From NCBI GenBank assembly GCA_024641125.1, contig JAHEDQ010000005.1, forward strand, positions 1-51,889: a stretch of DNA of 51,889 nt. Direction: 5' to 3'. How positions within the stretch are numbered: position 1 is the first letter of the stretch; every line of letters begins with the position of its first letter. The notes below the pieces were generated by a model. The model saw only the letters and a list, made by a program, of their open reading frames with translations, was not told the origin of the DNA and made no database searches. Both the position numbers and the translations under genes were made by a program. Source of the DNA: Candidatus Competibacteraceae bacterium (GTDB taxonomy: Bacteria > Pseudomonadota > Gammaproteobacteria > Competibacterales > JAHEDQ01). This document shows, one piece after another, positions 1-8,428 of this stretch.

Positions 1-227
1 GCCGGATCCGACATCGCATACCAATGCTGCATGAAATAGATGCGCAGCATGCTCTACAACGCCATAGGCGACTGACCGCGCCGGCCCGATTTCGAATAGT
101 GGGGCTCGATCAACGCCACCAACTCTTTCCAGGGCGCCACCTGCTCCATCTCACCCAGGAACCGCTCCCGCCGGGTCTGCCTCTTCATGCTCTGATACGA
201 TAGTGACGCAAAGGTGGGCTGCTTCAT
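1..227 (-). pseudogene. IS5-family transposase N-terminus with in-frame stop
   Basis: The frame begins MKQPTFASLSYQSMKRQT and continues TRRERFLGEMEQVAPW and LVALIEPHY, the characteristic N-terminus of IS5-group DDE transposases. After the residues SPMAL there is a TAG stop (near 51-53). The same frame then continues SMLRIYFMQHWYAMSDP, matching the family's usual LERMLRIYF stretch, so a Glu codon (GAG) appears to have become TAG. The catalytic DDE region would lie beyond the window edge. The start at 227 is the family's usual MKQ; a longer frame opens at 257. The gene is probably inactive unless the stop is read through or is a sequencing error. Confidence 0.8.
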
Positions 228-288
228 AGCCGGACACTTCCCAAATGGTGGCGACAACAGCGCGCCGTTCGACAGCGCTATTGTACCT

Positions 289-311
289 CCAATGAATAAA
301 TCAGACCTTCC
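289..311 (-). repeat. Terminal inverted repeat of the IS5-family element
   Basis: On the minus strand the end reads GGAAGGTCTGATTTATTC and then ATTGG. The flanking tetranucleotide on the integrase side is CTGA (minus strand). The same CTGA precedes the related end at 16684, so it may be a target preference or part of a longer end. The partner repeat is outside the window. Confidence 0.65.
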
Positions 312-572
312 TCAGCCTTGCGATATTCGCTGGGGTCGATGCCGTTGGTAGGAGCTTGCGCGCCCCGTCGCGGCGGTCCCAGGCATCTTTCAGCGACACA
401 TCAGGGTAAACACCAAGGGATAAGCGTTTCTCCTTGCCCCGTAGCGATGTTTCAACCGACACCACTCCCCGCCGCTTGTCACGACCTCCAAATACAGCCC
501 ACCGCTGTCGGCCAGCTTCTTGACTTGTTTACCGGACTTGGCGTTGCAGATGGCGCGGTCGGTCAGAGGCGT
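312..572 (-). pseudogene. Tyrosine-recombinase (phage-type integrase) N-terminal remnant
   Basis: The minus strand encodes PLTDRAICNAK, KLADSGGLYLEV and GGEWCRLKHRYG, then after a frame change KEKRLSLGVYPDVSLKDAWD, and after a second change NGIDPSEYRKAEE. This is the conserved N-terminal arm-binding (DUF4102) domain of P4/CP4-57-like integrases. Two frameshifts are needed, and the expected ATG before PLTD is ACG (570-572). The frame ends where the IS5-family element begins at 311. The catalytic domain is not visible and may lie beyond the insertion. It sits directly beyond the 3' end of tRNA-fMet on the same strand, the usual place for an integrase of a tRNA-integrated island. Confidence 0.75.
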
Positions 573-626
573 TTGGGGGCAACTCCATACCGGGATGGTC
601 GAGTTTTCCCAAATGTTGCCCCAAAC
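571..626. repeat. Inverted repeat upstream of the integrase remnant (possible arm-type sites)
   Basis: GTTTGGGGGCAAC (571-583) and GTTGCCCCAAAC (615-626) form an inverted repeat with one extra G in the left arm. It lies between the decayed integrase start and tRNA-fMet. G-rich TTTGGGGGCA-like repeats are common in attachment regions of tRNA-targeting integrases, so these could be old integrase-binding sites. That role is inferred from position and base pattern only. Confidence 0.4.
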
Positions 627-690
627 GTCAAAGGACGTGCATGGACACCGGTGGACGGAAAACGCAGGTGAGCTCTGTATTTCAGGCACT

Positions 691-712
691 AAAAAAGCCG
701 TCCTGGGACGGC
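691..712 (-). terminator. Rho-independent terminator after tRNA-fMet
   Basis: On the minus strand GCCGTC, loop CCAG, GACGGC is followed directly by six T residues (696 down to 691). It lies 15 bases beyond the CCA end of tRNA-fMet and would end the tRNA transcript, possibly also read-through from nuoN. Confidence 0.8.
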
Positions 713-726
713 CTTGAAGGTTTAGT

Positions 727-803
<77 letters not shown>

Positions 804-888
804 CCGGCGAGGCGCATACTACGGCCTGAGATGGTGTTTTGCAAGCCCGTGGCAGGCGATTGTTACACTGGCACGGGGATGACGCGAT

Positions 889-2325
889 TCAGCCGATGGC
901 GGCGGCGCAGATCCCCAGCAGCCAGCCCGGCAAAATTCCGAGCACGGCCACCGCCAGCCCGTTGGCGCTGAGCACCACCCGGGTGTCCAGGCTGCCCTCG
1001 ATCTCGGCATCGCTGGTGGGGTCGTCGAAATACATGAGTTTGACGATGCGCAGGTAGTAAAACGCCCCGATGATGGAAAACACGACCGCCGCGACGGCCA
1101 GCCAGACCAGGCCCACGTCGATGATGGCTTTGAGCACCGCCAACTTGGCGTAAAACCCCACCAGCGGCGGAATGCCAGCGGTGGAGAACATCACCAGCAG
1201 CATCAACACGGCCAGCCAGGGATTGCGCTTGTTGAGGCCTTTGAAATCGTCAAGGGAGTCGGCCTCGATGCCGGCCTGGCTGAGATAAATGACCACCCCG
1301 AAGGCGCCGCACACCATGATGACGTAGGTGATGGTGTAGAACATGGCGGCCGCGTAGCCCTCCGGCGTGCCGGCCAGCAGGCCCAGCAGCAGAAAGCCCA
1401 CATTGGCGATGGTCGAGTACGCCAGCATGCGTTTGATGTTGGTCTGGGCGATGGCCAGCAGATTGCCGAGACCCATGGACAAAACGGACAGCACGATCAG
1501 CATTTGCTGCCAGTCGGCCTGCAGATTTTCCAGCCCGTCCACCAGCAGGCGCATGGCCAGGGCGAAGGCGGCGAGCTTGGGCGCTGATCCGACGAACAGG
1601 GTGACCGAAGTGGGTGCGCCCTGGTACACATCGGGTATCCACATGTGGAACGGCACCGCGCCCAGTTTGAAGGCGACGCCCACCACCAGGAACACCAGAC
1701 CGAACACCAGCACCAGGTTGCCGGCGTCACGCTCACCGATGGCGGCGCGGATGGTCTCCAGGTCGATACTGCCGGTGGCGCCGTAGATCATGGAGATGCC
1801 GTACAGCAACATGCCGGAGGCCAGGGCGCCGAGCACGAAGTACTTCATGGCCGACTCGGCCGAGGTGCCGGACTCCCGGTCAAAGGCGACCAGCGCATAA
1901 AGACACAGGGACAGCAGTTCCAGACCCAGGTAGATGGTCAAGAGACTGCCGGCGGAGACCATGACCATCATGCCCAGGACCGCGAACAGGCCCAGCACGT
2001 AGTACTCGCCCCGGAACAGATTGCGGTCCCGCAGATAGTCACGGGCATAGAGAAAGCCGGTGGCCGTGGCCAGCAACACCGCGATCTTGAGCACCGAACC
2101 CATGTCATCGCGGACAAATGTGCCGCTGAAACCGATTTGCTCCGGTCCCCCCATCTGCATGTATGTCAACAGGGCGGTGCCCAGCAACGTGCCCTGGGCG
2201 ATCCGGAAGCTAACCCGGCGGTGGGCGTCATCGATGAACACGTCCACCAGCAGCAGCAGGCAGGCCATGCCGAGCAGGAACAGCTCCGGCAGCACGAGGG
2301 AGAAATCTGGCACCTGAAAGTCCAT
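889..2325 (-). CDS. nuoN: NADH-quinone oxidoreductase subunit N
   Basis: Antiporter-like membrane subunit of proton-pumping complex I, 478 residues, the usual length, with about 14 hydrophobic helices. Conserved features are YLGLELLSLCLYALVAF, which holds the helix-5 Glu (second E of the LEL run), and PFHMWIPDVYQGAPTSVTLF with the downstream Lys in APKLAAF, the ion-channel residues shared by NuoL, M and N. It is the last gene of the operon, 31 bases after nuoM, and is followed by tRNA-fMet. The ATG at 2325 matches the family's amphipathic start. No truncation is seen. Confidence 0.96.
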   Translation of the reverse strand: MDFQVPDFSLVLPELFLLGMACLLLLVDVFIDDAHRRVSFRIAQGTLLGTALLTYMQMGGPEQIGFSGTFVRDDMGSVLKIAVLLATATGFLYARDYLRDRNLFRGEYYVLGLFAVLGMMVMVSAGSLLTIYLGLELLSLCLYALVAFDRESGTSAESAMKYFVLGALASGMLLYGISMIYGATGSIDLETIRAAIGERDAGNLVLVFGLVFLVVGVAFKLGAVPFHMWIPDVYQGAPTSVTLFVGSAPKLAAFALAMRLLVDGLENLQADWQQMLIVLSVLSMGLGNLLAIAQTNIKRMLAYSTIANVGFLLLGLLAGTPEGYAAAMFYTITYVIMVCGAFGVVIYLSQAGIEADSLDDFKGLNKRNPWLAVLMLLVMFSTAGIPPLVGFYAKLAVLKAIIDVGLVWLAVAAVVFSIIGAFYYLRIVKLMYFDDPTSDAEIEGSLDTRVVLSANGLAVAVLGILPGWLLGICAAAIG

Positions 2326-2356
2326 CTACGGATTACCCGCCCTTACCTTGCATTGT

Positions 2357-3868
2357 CTACAGCTTGGAAACGGAAATGTGCTGGACCAGATTGTCCACCG
2401 AGGTGTGCATCACCGACACCAGCGGATCGGGCCACACGCCAAACAGCACGACCACGATGGCCAGCACGCCCAGCATGGCGAACTCCCGGCGGTTGATGTC
2501 CTCGAGCTTGGCCACGCCCTCGTTGGCCACTTCGCCAAACACCACGCGCTTGACCATCCACAGGGAATAGGCCGCGCCCAAAATCAGCGTGAAGGCGGCC
2601 AGGAACGCAATCCAGAAGCTCGCCTTGAAACTGCTGAGGATGACCATGAACTCGCCGATGAAACCGGATGTGCCGGGCAGGCCGGCGTTGGCCATGGCGA
2701 ACAGCACCATGAACGCGGCGAATATAGGCATGGTGTTCACCACACCGCCATAGGCTTTGATCTCCCGGGTATGCATGCGGTCGTACAGCACACCGACGCA
2801 CAGGAACAGAGCGCCCGAGATAAAGCCGTGGGAAATCATCTGCACCATGCCGCCCTCGATTCCCATCGCCGCCCCCTGCAACCCGCCGGTGTGGCGCTGG
2901 ATCGAGAAGACGACGAAAAAGCCCAGGGTGACGAAACCCATATGAGCTATGGACGAGTAGGCGATGAGTTTTTTCAGATCCTGCTGAACCAGCGCCACCA
3001 GGCCGATGTAGACCACGGCGATCAGAGACAGAGAAATCACCAGCCAGTCCAGGGCCGCGGACGCATCCGGTGTGATGGGCAGGGCAAAGCGGACGAAACC
3101 GTAGCCGCCAATCTTCAGGGTAATGGCCGCCAGGATGACCGAGCCACCGGTGGGCGCCTCCACATGGGCGTCTGGCAACCAGGTGTGCACCGGCCACATG
3201 GGCACCTTGACCGCGAAGCCCAGCAGAAATGCGAGAAACAGCAGGGTCTGCTCACGCAGGGTCAGGGGCAGATCGTGGTAGGCCAGGATGGAGAAACTGT
3301 CGGCGCCGCTGTAGAGATAGAGCAGCGCCACCAGCATGAACACCGAGCCCATGAAGGTGTAGAGAAAAAACTTGATGGTGGCATACACCCGTCGCGGCCC
3401 GCCCCAGATCCCGATGATCAGGAACATGGGAATCAGCATGCCTTCGAAGAACACGTAGAAAAGTACCGCGTCCAGGGCGGCGAACACCCCGATCATCAGC
3501 CCTTCCATGATCAGAAAGGCGGCCATGTACTGGGAAACGCGGGTCTGTATCACCTCCCAACCCGCGATCACCACAACCACGGTCATGAAACTGGTGAGCA
3601 GGATGAGGGGCATGGAAAAGCCGTCGATGCCCAGGTGGTAGTTGACGTTGAAGGTGCTGATCCAGGGCAGCAGCTCCTGGAACTGCATATCCGCAGTGCT
3701 GGCGTCGAACGCGGTGTAGAGTGGAATGCTCAGCACAAAGGTGAGCGCCGAGCCAACCAGGGCCAACCGGCGGGCGCCGGTGGGGTTCTCGTCGCCCACG
3801 AACAGCACCCCGAGGCCGATCAGAATCGGCCCCCAGATCACCAGGCTGAGTAGTGGCAACTCCGACAC
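2357..3868 (-). CDS. nuoM: NADH-quinone oxidoreductase subunit M
   Basis: Antiporter-like proton-channel subunit of complex I, 503 residues, about 14 membrane helices. Characteristic stretches are FYVFFEGMLIPMFLIIGIWG (conserved helix-5 Glu) and PVHTWLPDAHVEAPTGGSV followed by the channel Lys in TLKIGGYG. The start is a GTG at 3868 with a good ribosome site (AAGGGAG, spacing about 6). It lies 22 bases after nuoL and 31 bases before nuoN, within one transcription unit. Confidence 0.96.
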   Translation of the reverse strand: MSELPLLSLVIWGPILIGLGVLFVGDENPTGARRLALVGSALTFVLSIPLYTAFDASTADMQFQELLPWISTFNVNYHLGIDGFSMPLILLTSFMTVVVVIAGWEVIQTRVSQYMAAFLIMEGLMIGVFAALDAVLFYVFFEGMLIPMFLIIGIWGGPRRVYATIKFFLYTFMGSVFMLVALLYLYSGADSFSILAYHDLPLTLREQTLLFLAFLLGFAVKVPMWPVHTWLPDAHVEAPTGGSVILAAITLKIGGYGFVRFALPITPDASAALDWLVISLSLIAVVYIGLVALVQQDLKKLIAYSSIAHMGFVTLGFFVVFSIQRHTGGLQGAAMGIEGGMVQMISHGFISGALFLCVGVLYDRMHTREIKAYGGVVNTMPIFAAFMVLFAMANAGLPGTSGFIGEFMVILSSFKASFWIAFLAAFTLILGAAYSLWMVKRVVFGEVANEGVAKLEDINRREFAMLGVLAIVVVLFGVWPDPLVSVMHTSVDNLVQHISVSKL

Positions 3869-3890
3869 CGCGCGCTCCCTTATCCGGTCT

Positions 3891-5849
3891 CTACTGAATC
3901 ACCAGCCAGCTGAGCAAACCCAGCAGACCGAGAATCATGGCGAAGGCATAGTGATACAAATAACCGGACTGCACGTTCCGGGCGATCGAGGCGAACCAAC
4001 CGACCGCCTTGGCGCTGCCGTTTACCATCACGCCGTCGATCAGTCCCGCGTCACCGAAGCGCGCCAGCAGCCCCCCCAGCTTCCGGCTGCCGTCGGCGAA
4101 CACGATCTGATTGAAGTCGTCGAAACCGTACTTATTGAGCAACAGCCGGTACAGCCCACCGGCCCGTTCCTCCGCCTGATCGGCGATGTCGGGGCGTTTC
4201 ATGTAAATGAACCACGCGGCCACACTGCCGGACAGCGCCAGCCAGAAGGCCGGTCCGGTGAAGCCGTGCAGGGCAAAACCCGCCGCACCGTGGAAGTGGT
4301 GGCTCAGATAGTCCAGCACGTCTCGGTCCGGCGCCACCTGGATGGCGTCGCTGAGGAAACCGCCGAACAGCATGGGTTCGATGGTGAAGTAGCCGATGAA
4401 CACCGAGGGGATGGCCAGCAGTATCAGGGGGACGGTCACCACCGGCGGGGTCTCGTGCAGATGCGCCCGGGTCTCGTCGTCCATACGCCCCTCGCCGTGA
4501 AACACGAGGAAATAAAGACGGAAGGAGTAGAACGCGGTCACGAACACGCCCAGGATAACGCAGAAATAGGCGAAGCCCGCCCCCGGCGTATGGGACATGT
4601 GTACCGCTTCGATGATGCTGTCCTTGGAGTAAAAACCGGAAAAAAACGGGGTCCCGATCAGCGCCAGGGTACCCACCAGGAATGTGATCCAGGTGATGGG
4701 CAGGTATTTGCGCAATCCACCCATTTTGCGGATGTCCTGTTCATGGTGCATGGCGATGATCACCGAACCCGCGCCCAGGAACAGCAGCGCCTTGAAAAAG
4801 GCATGGGTCATGAGATGGAAAATCGCCGCGCTGTAGGCCGATGCACCCAACGCCACCGTCATGTATCCCAGCTGGGACAGGGTCGAGTAGGCCACAACGC
4901 GTTTGATGTCGTTCTGTACGATGCCGAGAAACCCCATGAACAGGGCCGTGATGGCGCCGATCACCAGCACCACGGACAGCGCGGTTTCGCTGTACTCGAA
5001 CAGAGGTGACATGCGCGCCACCATGAAAATACCGGCGGTGACCATGGTGGCGGCATGGATCAGGGCAGAAATCGGGGTCGGGCCTTCCATGGAATCGGGC
5101 AGCCACACATGCAGCGGCACCTGGGCCGATTTACCCATGGCGCCGACGAACAGCAGAATGCAGATCACGCTCATGACCAGCCAGTCGGCCCCGGGCCAGA
5201 TCTGCATGGTGAGACCGGCCATCAACGGCGCCGCCTTGAACACATCGGCGTAATCCAGACTGTTGAAATACATCAACACCGCGGCGATGCCCAGCAAAAA
5301 ACCGAAGTCACCGACCCGGTTGACCAGAAAGGCCTTTAGGTTGGCGTAGATGGCGGTCGGCTTTTTGTACCAGAACCCGATCAACAGGTAGGACACCAGG
5401 CCCACCGCCTCCCAGCCAAAAAACAACTGCAGAAAGTTGTTGGCCATGACCAGCATGAGCATCGAGAAGGTGAACAGGGAAATGTAGCTGAAAAACCGGT
5501 TATAGCCGTCGTCGTCGTGCATGTATCCGATGGTGTAGATATGCACCATCAGCGACACGAAAGTCACCACCGAGATCATGACCGCGGTCAGGTGGTCCAC
5601 CAGGAAGCCGATTTCCATGCGCACGCCCTCCACCTCCATCCAGGTGTAGAGCGACTCGTTATAGGTGGGCGCGCCCCCGACCACGTGGTGATTGAGCACC
5701 ACCAGCGACAACAGGAACGAGACCGCCACGCCGATGATGGTGACCCAGTGGGCCACCGAGCGGGCAATGACGCGGCAAAACAAACCGGATATGGCCGCAC
5801 CCAGCAGGGGGGCCAGAACAATCGCCAGATAGACCTGTTCCATGCCCAT
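3891..5849 (-). CDS. nuoL: NADH-quinone oxidoreductase subunit L
   Basis: Largest antiporter-like subunit of complex I, 652 residues. It should carry the long lateral helix at its C-terminus (the region after HHFHGAAGFALHGF) that braces NuoM and NuoN in the membrane. Markers are LQLFFGWEAVGLVSYLLIGF (helix-5 Glu) and PLHVWLPDSMEGPTPISALI with HAATMVTAGIF. The start codon overlaps the nuoK stop by one base (TAATG), implying coupled translation. Length and motifs are complete. Confidence 0.96.
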   Translation of the reverse strand: MGMEQVYLAIVLAPLLGAAISGLFCRVIARSVAHWVTIIGVAVSFLLSLVVLNHHVVGGAPTYNESLYTWMEVEGVRMEIGFLVDHLTAVMISVVTFVSLMVHIYTIGYMHDDDGYNRFFSYISLFTFSMLMLVMANNFLQLFFGWEAVGLVSYLLIGFWYKKPTAIYANLKAFLVNRVGDFGFLLGIAAVLMYFNSLDYADVFKAAPLMAGLTMQIWPGADWLVMSVICILLFVGAMGKSAQVPLHVWLPDSMEGPTPISALIHAATMVTAGIFMVARMSPLFEYSETALSVVLVIGAITALFMGFLGIVQNDIKRVVAYSTLSQLGYMTVALGASAYSAAIFHLMTHAFFKALLFLGAGSVIIAMHHEQDIRKMGGLRKYLPITWITFLVGTLALIGTPFFSGFYSKDSIIEAVHMSHTPGAGFAYFCVILGVFVTAFYSFRLYFLVFHGEGRMDDETRAHLHETPPVVTVPLILLAIPSVFIGYFTIEPMLFGGFLSDAIQVAPDRDVLDYLSHHFHGAAGFALHGFTGPAFWLALSGSVAAWFIYMKRPDIADQAEERAGGLYRLLLNKYGFDDFNQIVFADGSRKLGGLLARFGDAGLIDGVMVNGSAKAVGWFASIARNVQSGYLYHYAFAMILGLLGLLSWLVIQ

Positions 5850-6154
5850 TACCCCTTCATGGTGTCCAGGTCGGTGACATTGATGGTGCCGCGGTTACGG
5901 AACAACACCACCAGGATGGCGAGCCCGATGGCCGCCTCGGCCGCCGCCACCGTCAGCACGAAAAACACGAACACCTCACCCGCAGTGTCGTCTAGATATC
6001 GTGCGAAGGCGATGAAGTTGAAATTCACCGCCAGCAGCATCAGCTCGATGGACATGAGCAGGATCAGCACGTTCTTGCGGTTGATGAAAATGCCGGCAAC
6101 GCTCAGACAAAACAAAATCGCGCTCAGTACCAGATAATCCGCCAGCGTGATCAT
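5849..6154 (-). CDS. nuoK: NADH-quinone oxidoreductase subunit K
   Basis: Small membrane subunit of complex I, 101 residues with three hydrophobic helices. The two buried Glu residues that form part of the proton path are present: one in [13 protein letters not shown] (helix 2) and one in [14 protein letters not shown] (helix 3). It ends in TAATG overlapping the nuoL start. It is 49 bases downstream of nuoJ. Length is normal for the family. Confidence 0.95.
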   Translation of the reverse strand: MITLADYLVLSAILFCLSVAGIFINRKNVLILLMSIELMLLAVNFNFIAFARYLDDTAGEVFVFFVLTVAAAEAAIGLAILVVLFRNRGTINVTDLDTMKG

Positions 6155-6203
6155 CGGCCCCGCTCCGCCTTGGTGTAAGCGCCCCGCGTTGCACCGTCCC
6201 CGT

Positions 6204-6809
6204 TCATTGTTTTTCCTCCGAGTCGACCTGCACCAGACGCACCCGATCCTGGCTCCGAACCAGAACTTGTTGCGCCGGCGCCTGATGCTTGGTGCCGGGC
6301 CGCCGTCGCAAAGTCAGGGAGATGGCGGCGACGATGGCCACCAGAAGAATCACCGCGGCCAGTTCGAACGGCAGCACGTACTGGGTATAGAGCAATCCGC
6401 CCAGCTCCTTGGTGTCACTGAAGTCCGCCGGATGCGCCGCCACCGCGGCAAAATGATCGGCGTCGAAAAAATCCGACCCCACCACCAGGCCCATTTCGAG
6501 CACCATGATCAGACCGATGACGATGCCGACGGGCAGATAGTGGATGAACCCCTCCCGCATCGGGGCCACGTTGACGTCCAGCATCATCACCACGAACAGG
6601 AACAACACCATCACCGCGCCCACGTACACCAGCACCAGAACGATGGCGAGGAACTCCGCCTCAAGCAGCAGCCACAGGACGGCGCTGTTGAAAAAGGCGA
6701 GCACCAGGAACAGGGCGGCGTGCACCGGGTTGCGGACGGTAATCACGCGCAGCGCGGCGAACACCAGGATGGCCGCGAACAGATAAAACAGAAACTTCTC
6801 AAACCCCAT
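6204..6809 (-). CDS. nuoJ: NADH-quinone oxidoreductase subunit J
   Basis: Membrane subunit of complex I, 201 residues from the ATG at 6809. An in-frame GTG four codons upstream (6821) is possible, but the ATG has AGGTGG at a workable distance and gives the family-like start [11 protein letters not shown]. Five hydrophobic helices are visible, including [19 protein letters not shown], the conserved helix containing a pi-bulge in solved structures. The C-terminal tail after [12 protein letters not shown] is polar. It lies between nuoI and nuoK in the standard order. Confidence 0.94.
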   Translation of the reverse strand: MGFEKFLFYLFAAILVFAALRVITVRNPVHAALFLVLAFFNSAVLWLLLEAEFLAIVLVLVYVGAVMVLFLFVVMMLDVNVAPMREGFIHYLPVGIVIGLIMVLEMGLVVGSDFFDADHFAAVAAHPADFSDTKELGGLLYTQYVLPFELAAVILLVAIVAAISLTLRRRPGTKHQAPAQQVLVRSQDRVRLVQVDSEEKQ

Positions 6810-6824
6810 GGGGTGGCCCACCTG

Positions 6825-7316
6825 TCATCGGTATTGCGCGTCGGCCAGCCGGTCCGCCGCCAACTGCGCCTCGTACTGATCTCCCACCGCCAGCAGCTTG
6901 TCCTTGGTCATGATCTGCTCGCCCCGGTTTTCGAAGTGGTACTCGAACACCCGGGTCTCGACGATGGAATCCACCGGACAGGCTTCTTCGCAGAAACCGC
7001 AGTAGATGCATTTGAACAAATCGATGTCGTAGCGTGTGGTGCGGCGGGTGCCGTCCTCGCGCTCCTCTGACTCGATGGTGATGGCCAGCGCCGGGCACAC
7101 GGCCTCGCACAACTTGCAGGCGATGCAGCGCTCCTCGCCGTTGGGATAGCGGCGCAGCGCGTGCAGTCCGCGAAAACGAGCGGACTGCGGGGTCTTTTCC
7201 TCCGGATACTGCACGGTGATCTTGCGGGCAAACAGGTAACGGCCGGTGAGCCTGAGGCCCATCAGCAGCTCCCACAGCACAAAGCTCTTCACGTAGTGCT
7301 TGACTGACTGGATCAC
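6825..7316 (-). CDS. nuoI: NADH-quinone oxidoreductase subunit I (two [4Fe-4S])
   Basis: Peripheral-arm ferredoxin-like subunit of complex I, 163 residues. It binds clusters N6a and N6b through [13 protein letters not shown] (residues near 60-72) and [13 protein letters not shown] (near 99-111), both with the full CxxCxxCxxxCP spacing. An amphipathic N-terminal segment anchors it to NuoH. It is encoded 37 bases after nuoH. The C-terminus ([10 protein letters not shown]) is the usual length. Confidence 0.96.
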   Translation of the reverse strand: MIQSVKHYVKSFVLWELLMGLRLTGRYLFARKITVQYPEEKTPQSARFRGLHALRRYPNGEERCIACKLCEAVCPALAITIESEEREDGTRRTTRYDIDLFKCIYCGFCEEACPVDSIVETRVFEYHFENRGEQIMTKDKLLAVGDQYEAQLAADRLADAQYR

Positions 7317-7353
7317 GTCATTGCCTCCCCGATCGGGGCGTGGATGCGGGCGT

Positions 7354-8412
7354 TCAATCGAACCATGGACCCAAGCCCCCGTAGATAGCGGCGCCCAGCA
7401 CGAAGATCCAGACGATGGTCACCGGGATCAGCACCTTCCAGCCCAGGCGCATGACCTGATCGTAGCGATAGCGTGGAAAGGTGGCACGCAGCCACAGGTA
7501 GATGAACAGGAATATGGACGTCTTCAGTCCAAACCAGACCAGCCCGGGCACAAAGGCAAAAGCCTGTTCCAGCACCGGCACCCCCTGGAAGGGCGACAAC
7601 CACCCGCCCAGGAACATGGTGGCGGTCAGGGCCGAGATCAGGATCATGTTGGCGTACTCGGCCAGGAAGAAGACCGCGAAGGTCATGCCGGAGTATTCCA
7701 CGTGGAAGCCGGCCACGATCTCCGACTCCCCCTCCGCCAGATCGAACGGCGCGCGGTTGGTCTCGGCCACGCCGGATATGAAGTAGACCATGAACAGCGG
7801 CAGCATGGGCAACCAGTACCAGTGCAAAAAGCTGCCGCTCTGGGCCTGGACGATGTCGTTCAGGTTGAGGCTACCGGCCCCCATCAACACCCCGACCAGG
7901 GCGAAGCCCATGGCGATCTCGTAGGAGATCATCTGCGCCGCGGAGCGCATGGCGCCGAGAAAGGCGTACTTGGAGTTGGAGGCCCAGCCGGCAATGATCA
8001 CGCCGTAGACGCCCAGGGAGGTCAGCGCCAGCAGATAGAGCAGCCCGGCATCCACATCGGCCAGAACCATACCGTCGCCGAAGGGAATTACCGCCCAGGC
8101 CGCCATCGCCGGCGCAATGGCCAGCACAGGACTGGTGAGGAACAAAAACCGGTTGGCGCCGCTGGGAAGAATGATCTCCTTAAACATCAACTTGACGGCG
8201 TCGGCGATGGGCTGCAGCCAACCATTGGGCCCGACCCGGTTGGGCCCAATGCGCACCTGGATGAAGCCGATGATCTTGCGTTCGGCAAAGGTCAGATAGG
8301 CAACGGCCAGCAGCAACGGCACCAGGATCGCCACGATCTTCACCGCAATCACGATGAAGGTCTGCAGGCTTTCCGGGAATACGCCCAGGGCGTTTTGAAA
8401 TGCTTCGAACAT
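7354..8412 (-). CDS. nuoH: NADH-quinone oxidoreductase subunit H
   Basis: Membrane subunit of complex I that forms the quinone-access chamber with NuoB and NuoD, 352 residues, about eight helices. Conserved stretches are [20 protein letters not shown] (cytoplasmic loop 1), [20 protein letters not shown], and [20 protein letters not shown], the acidic quinone-proximal loop. It starts 16 bases after nuoG and precedes nuoI. Complete by length and motif. Confidence 0.96.
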   Translation of the reverse strand: MFEAFQNALGVFPESLQTFIVIAVKIVAILVPLLLAVAYLTFAERKIIGFIQVRIGPNRVGPNGWLQPIADAVKLMFKEIILPSGANRFLFLTSPVLAIAPAMAAWAVIPFGDGMVLADVDAGLLYLLALTSLGVYGVIIAGWASNSKYAFLGAMRSAAQMISYEIAMGFALVGVLMGAGSLNLNDIVQAQSGSFLHWYWLPMLPLFMVYFISGVAETNRAPFDLAEGESEIVAGFHVEYSGMTFAVFFLAEYANMILISALTATMFLGGWLSPFQGVPVLEQAFAFVPGLVWFGLKTSIFLFIYLWLRATFPRYRYDQVMRLGWKVLIPVTIVWIFVLGAAIYGGLGPWFD

Positions 8413-8428
8413 AAGTATGCCGCTGCCC

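Larger units (their letters stand above)
1..311 (-). mobile_element. IS5-family insertion sequence, left part, cut by the window edge
   Basis: The element reads leftwards. Its outer end is a terminal sequence GGAAGGTCTGATTTATTC (minus strand, 311 down to 294), followed by an untranslated leader and then an IS5-group transposase N-terminus. The GGAAGG start is typical of IS5-group ends. The other end lies beyond position 1. It is inserted in a decayed integrase reading frame (junction at 311/312). Similar ends occur in short non-autonomous elements elsewhere in this window, for example 16684-16701 with 16 of 18 bases identical. Membership in IS5 is inferred from the transposase and the end sequence; no database comparison was possible. 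Confidence 0.8.

Noticed and set aside
2348-3853. A 501-codon open frame on the plus strand opposite nuoM, rich in His, Gln and Gly
   Set aside because: It is the mirror of a high-GC membrane-protein gene: composition is unnatural, there is no ribosome site and no domain, and nuoM is certain.
3726-5009. A 427-codon plus-strand frame opposite nuoL
   Set aside because: Same cause as above; His/Gln-rich shadow of a GC-rich gene with no recognisable motif.
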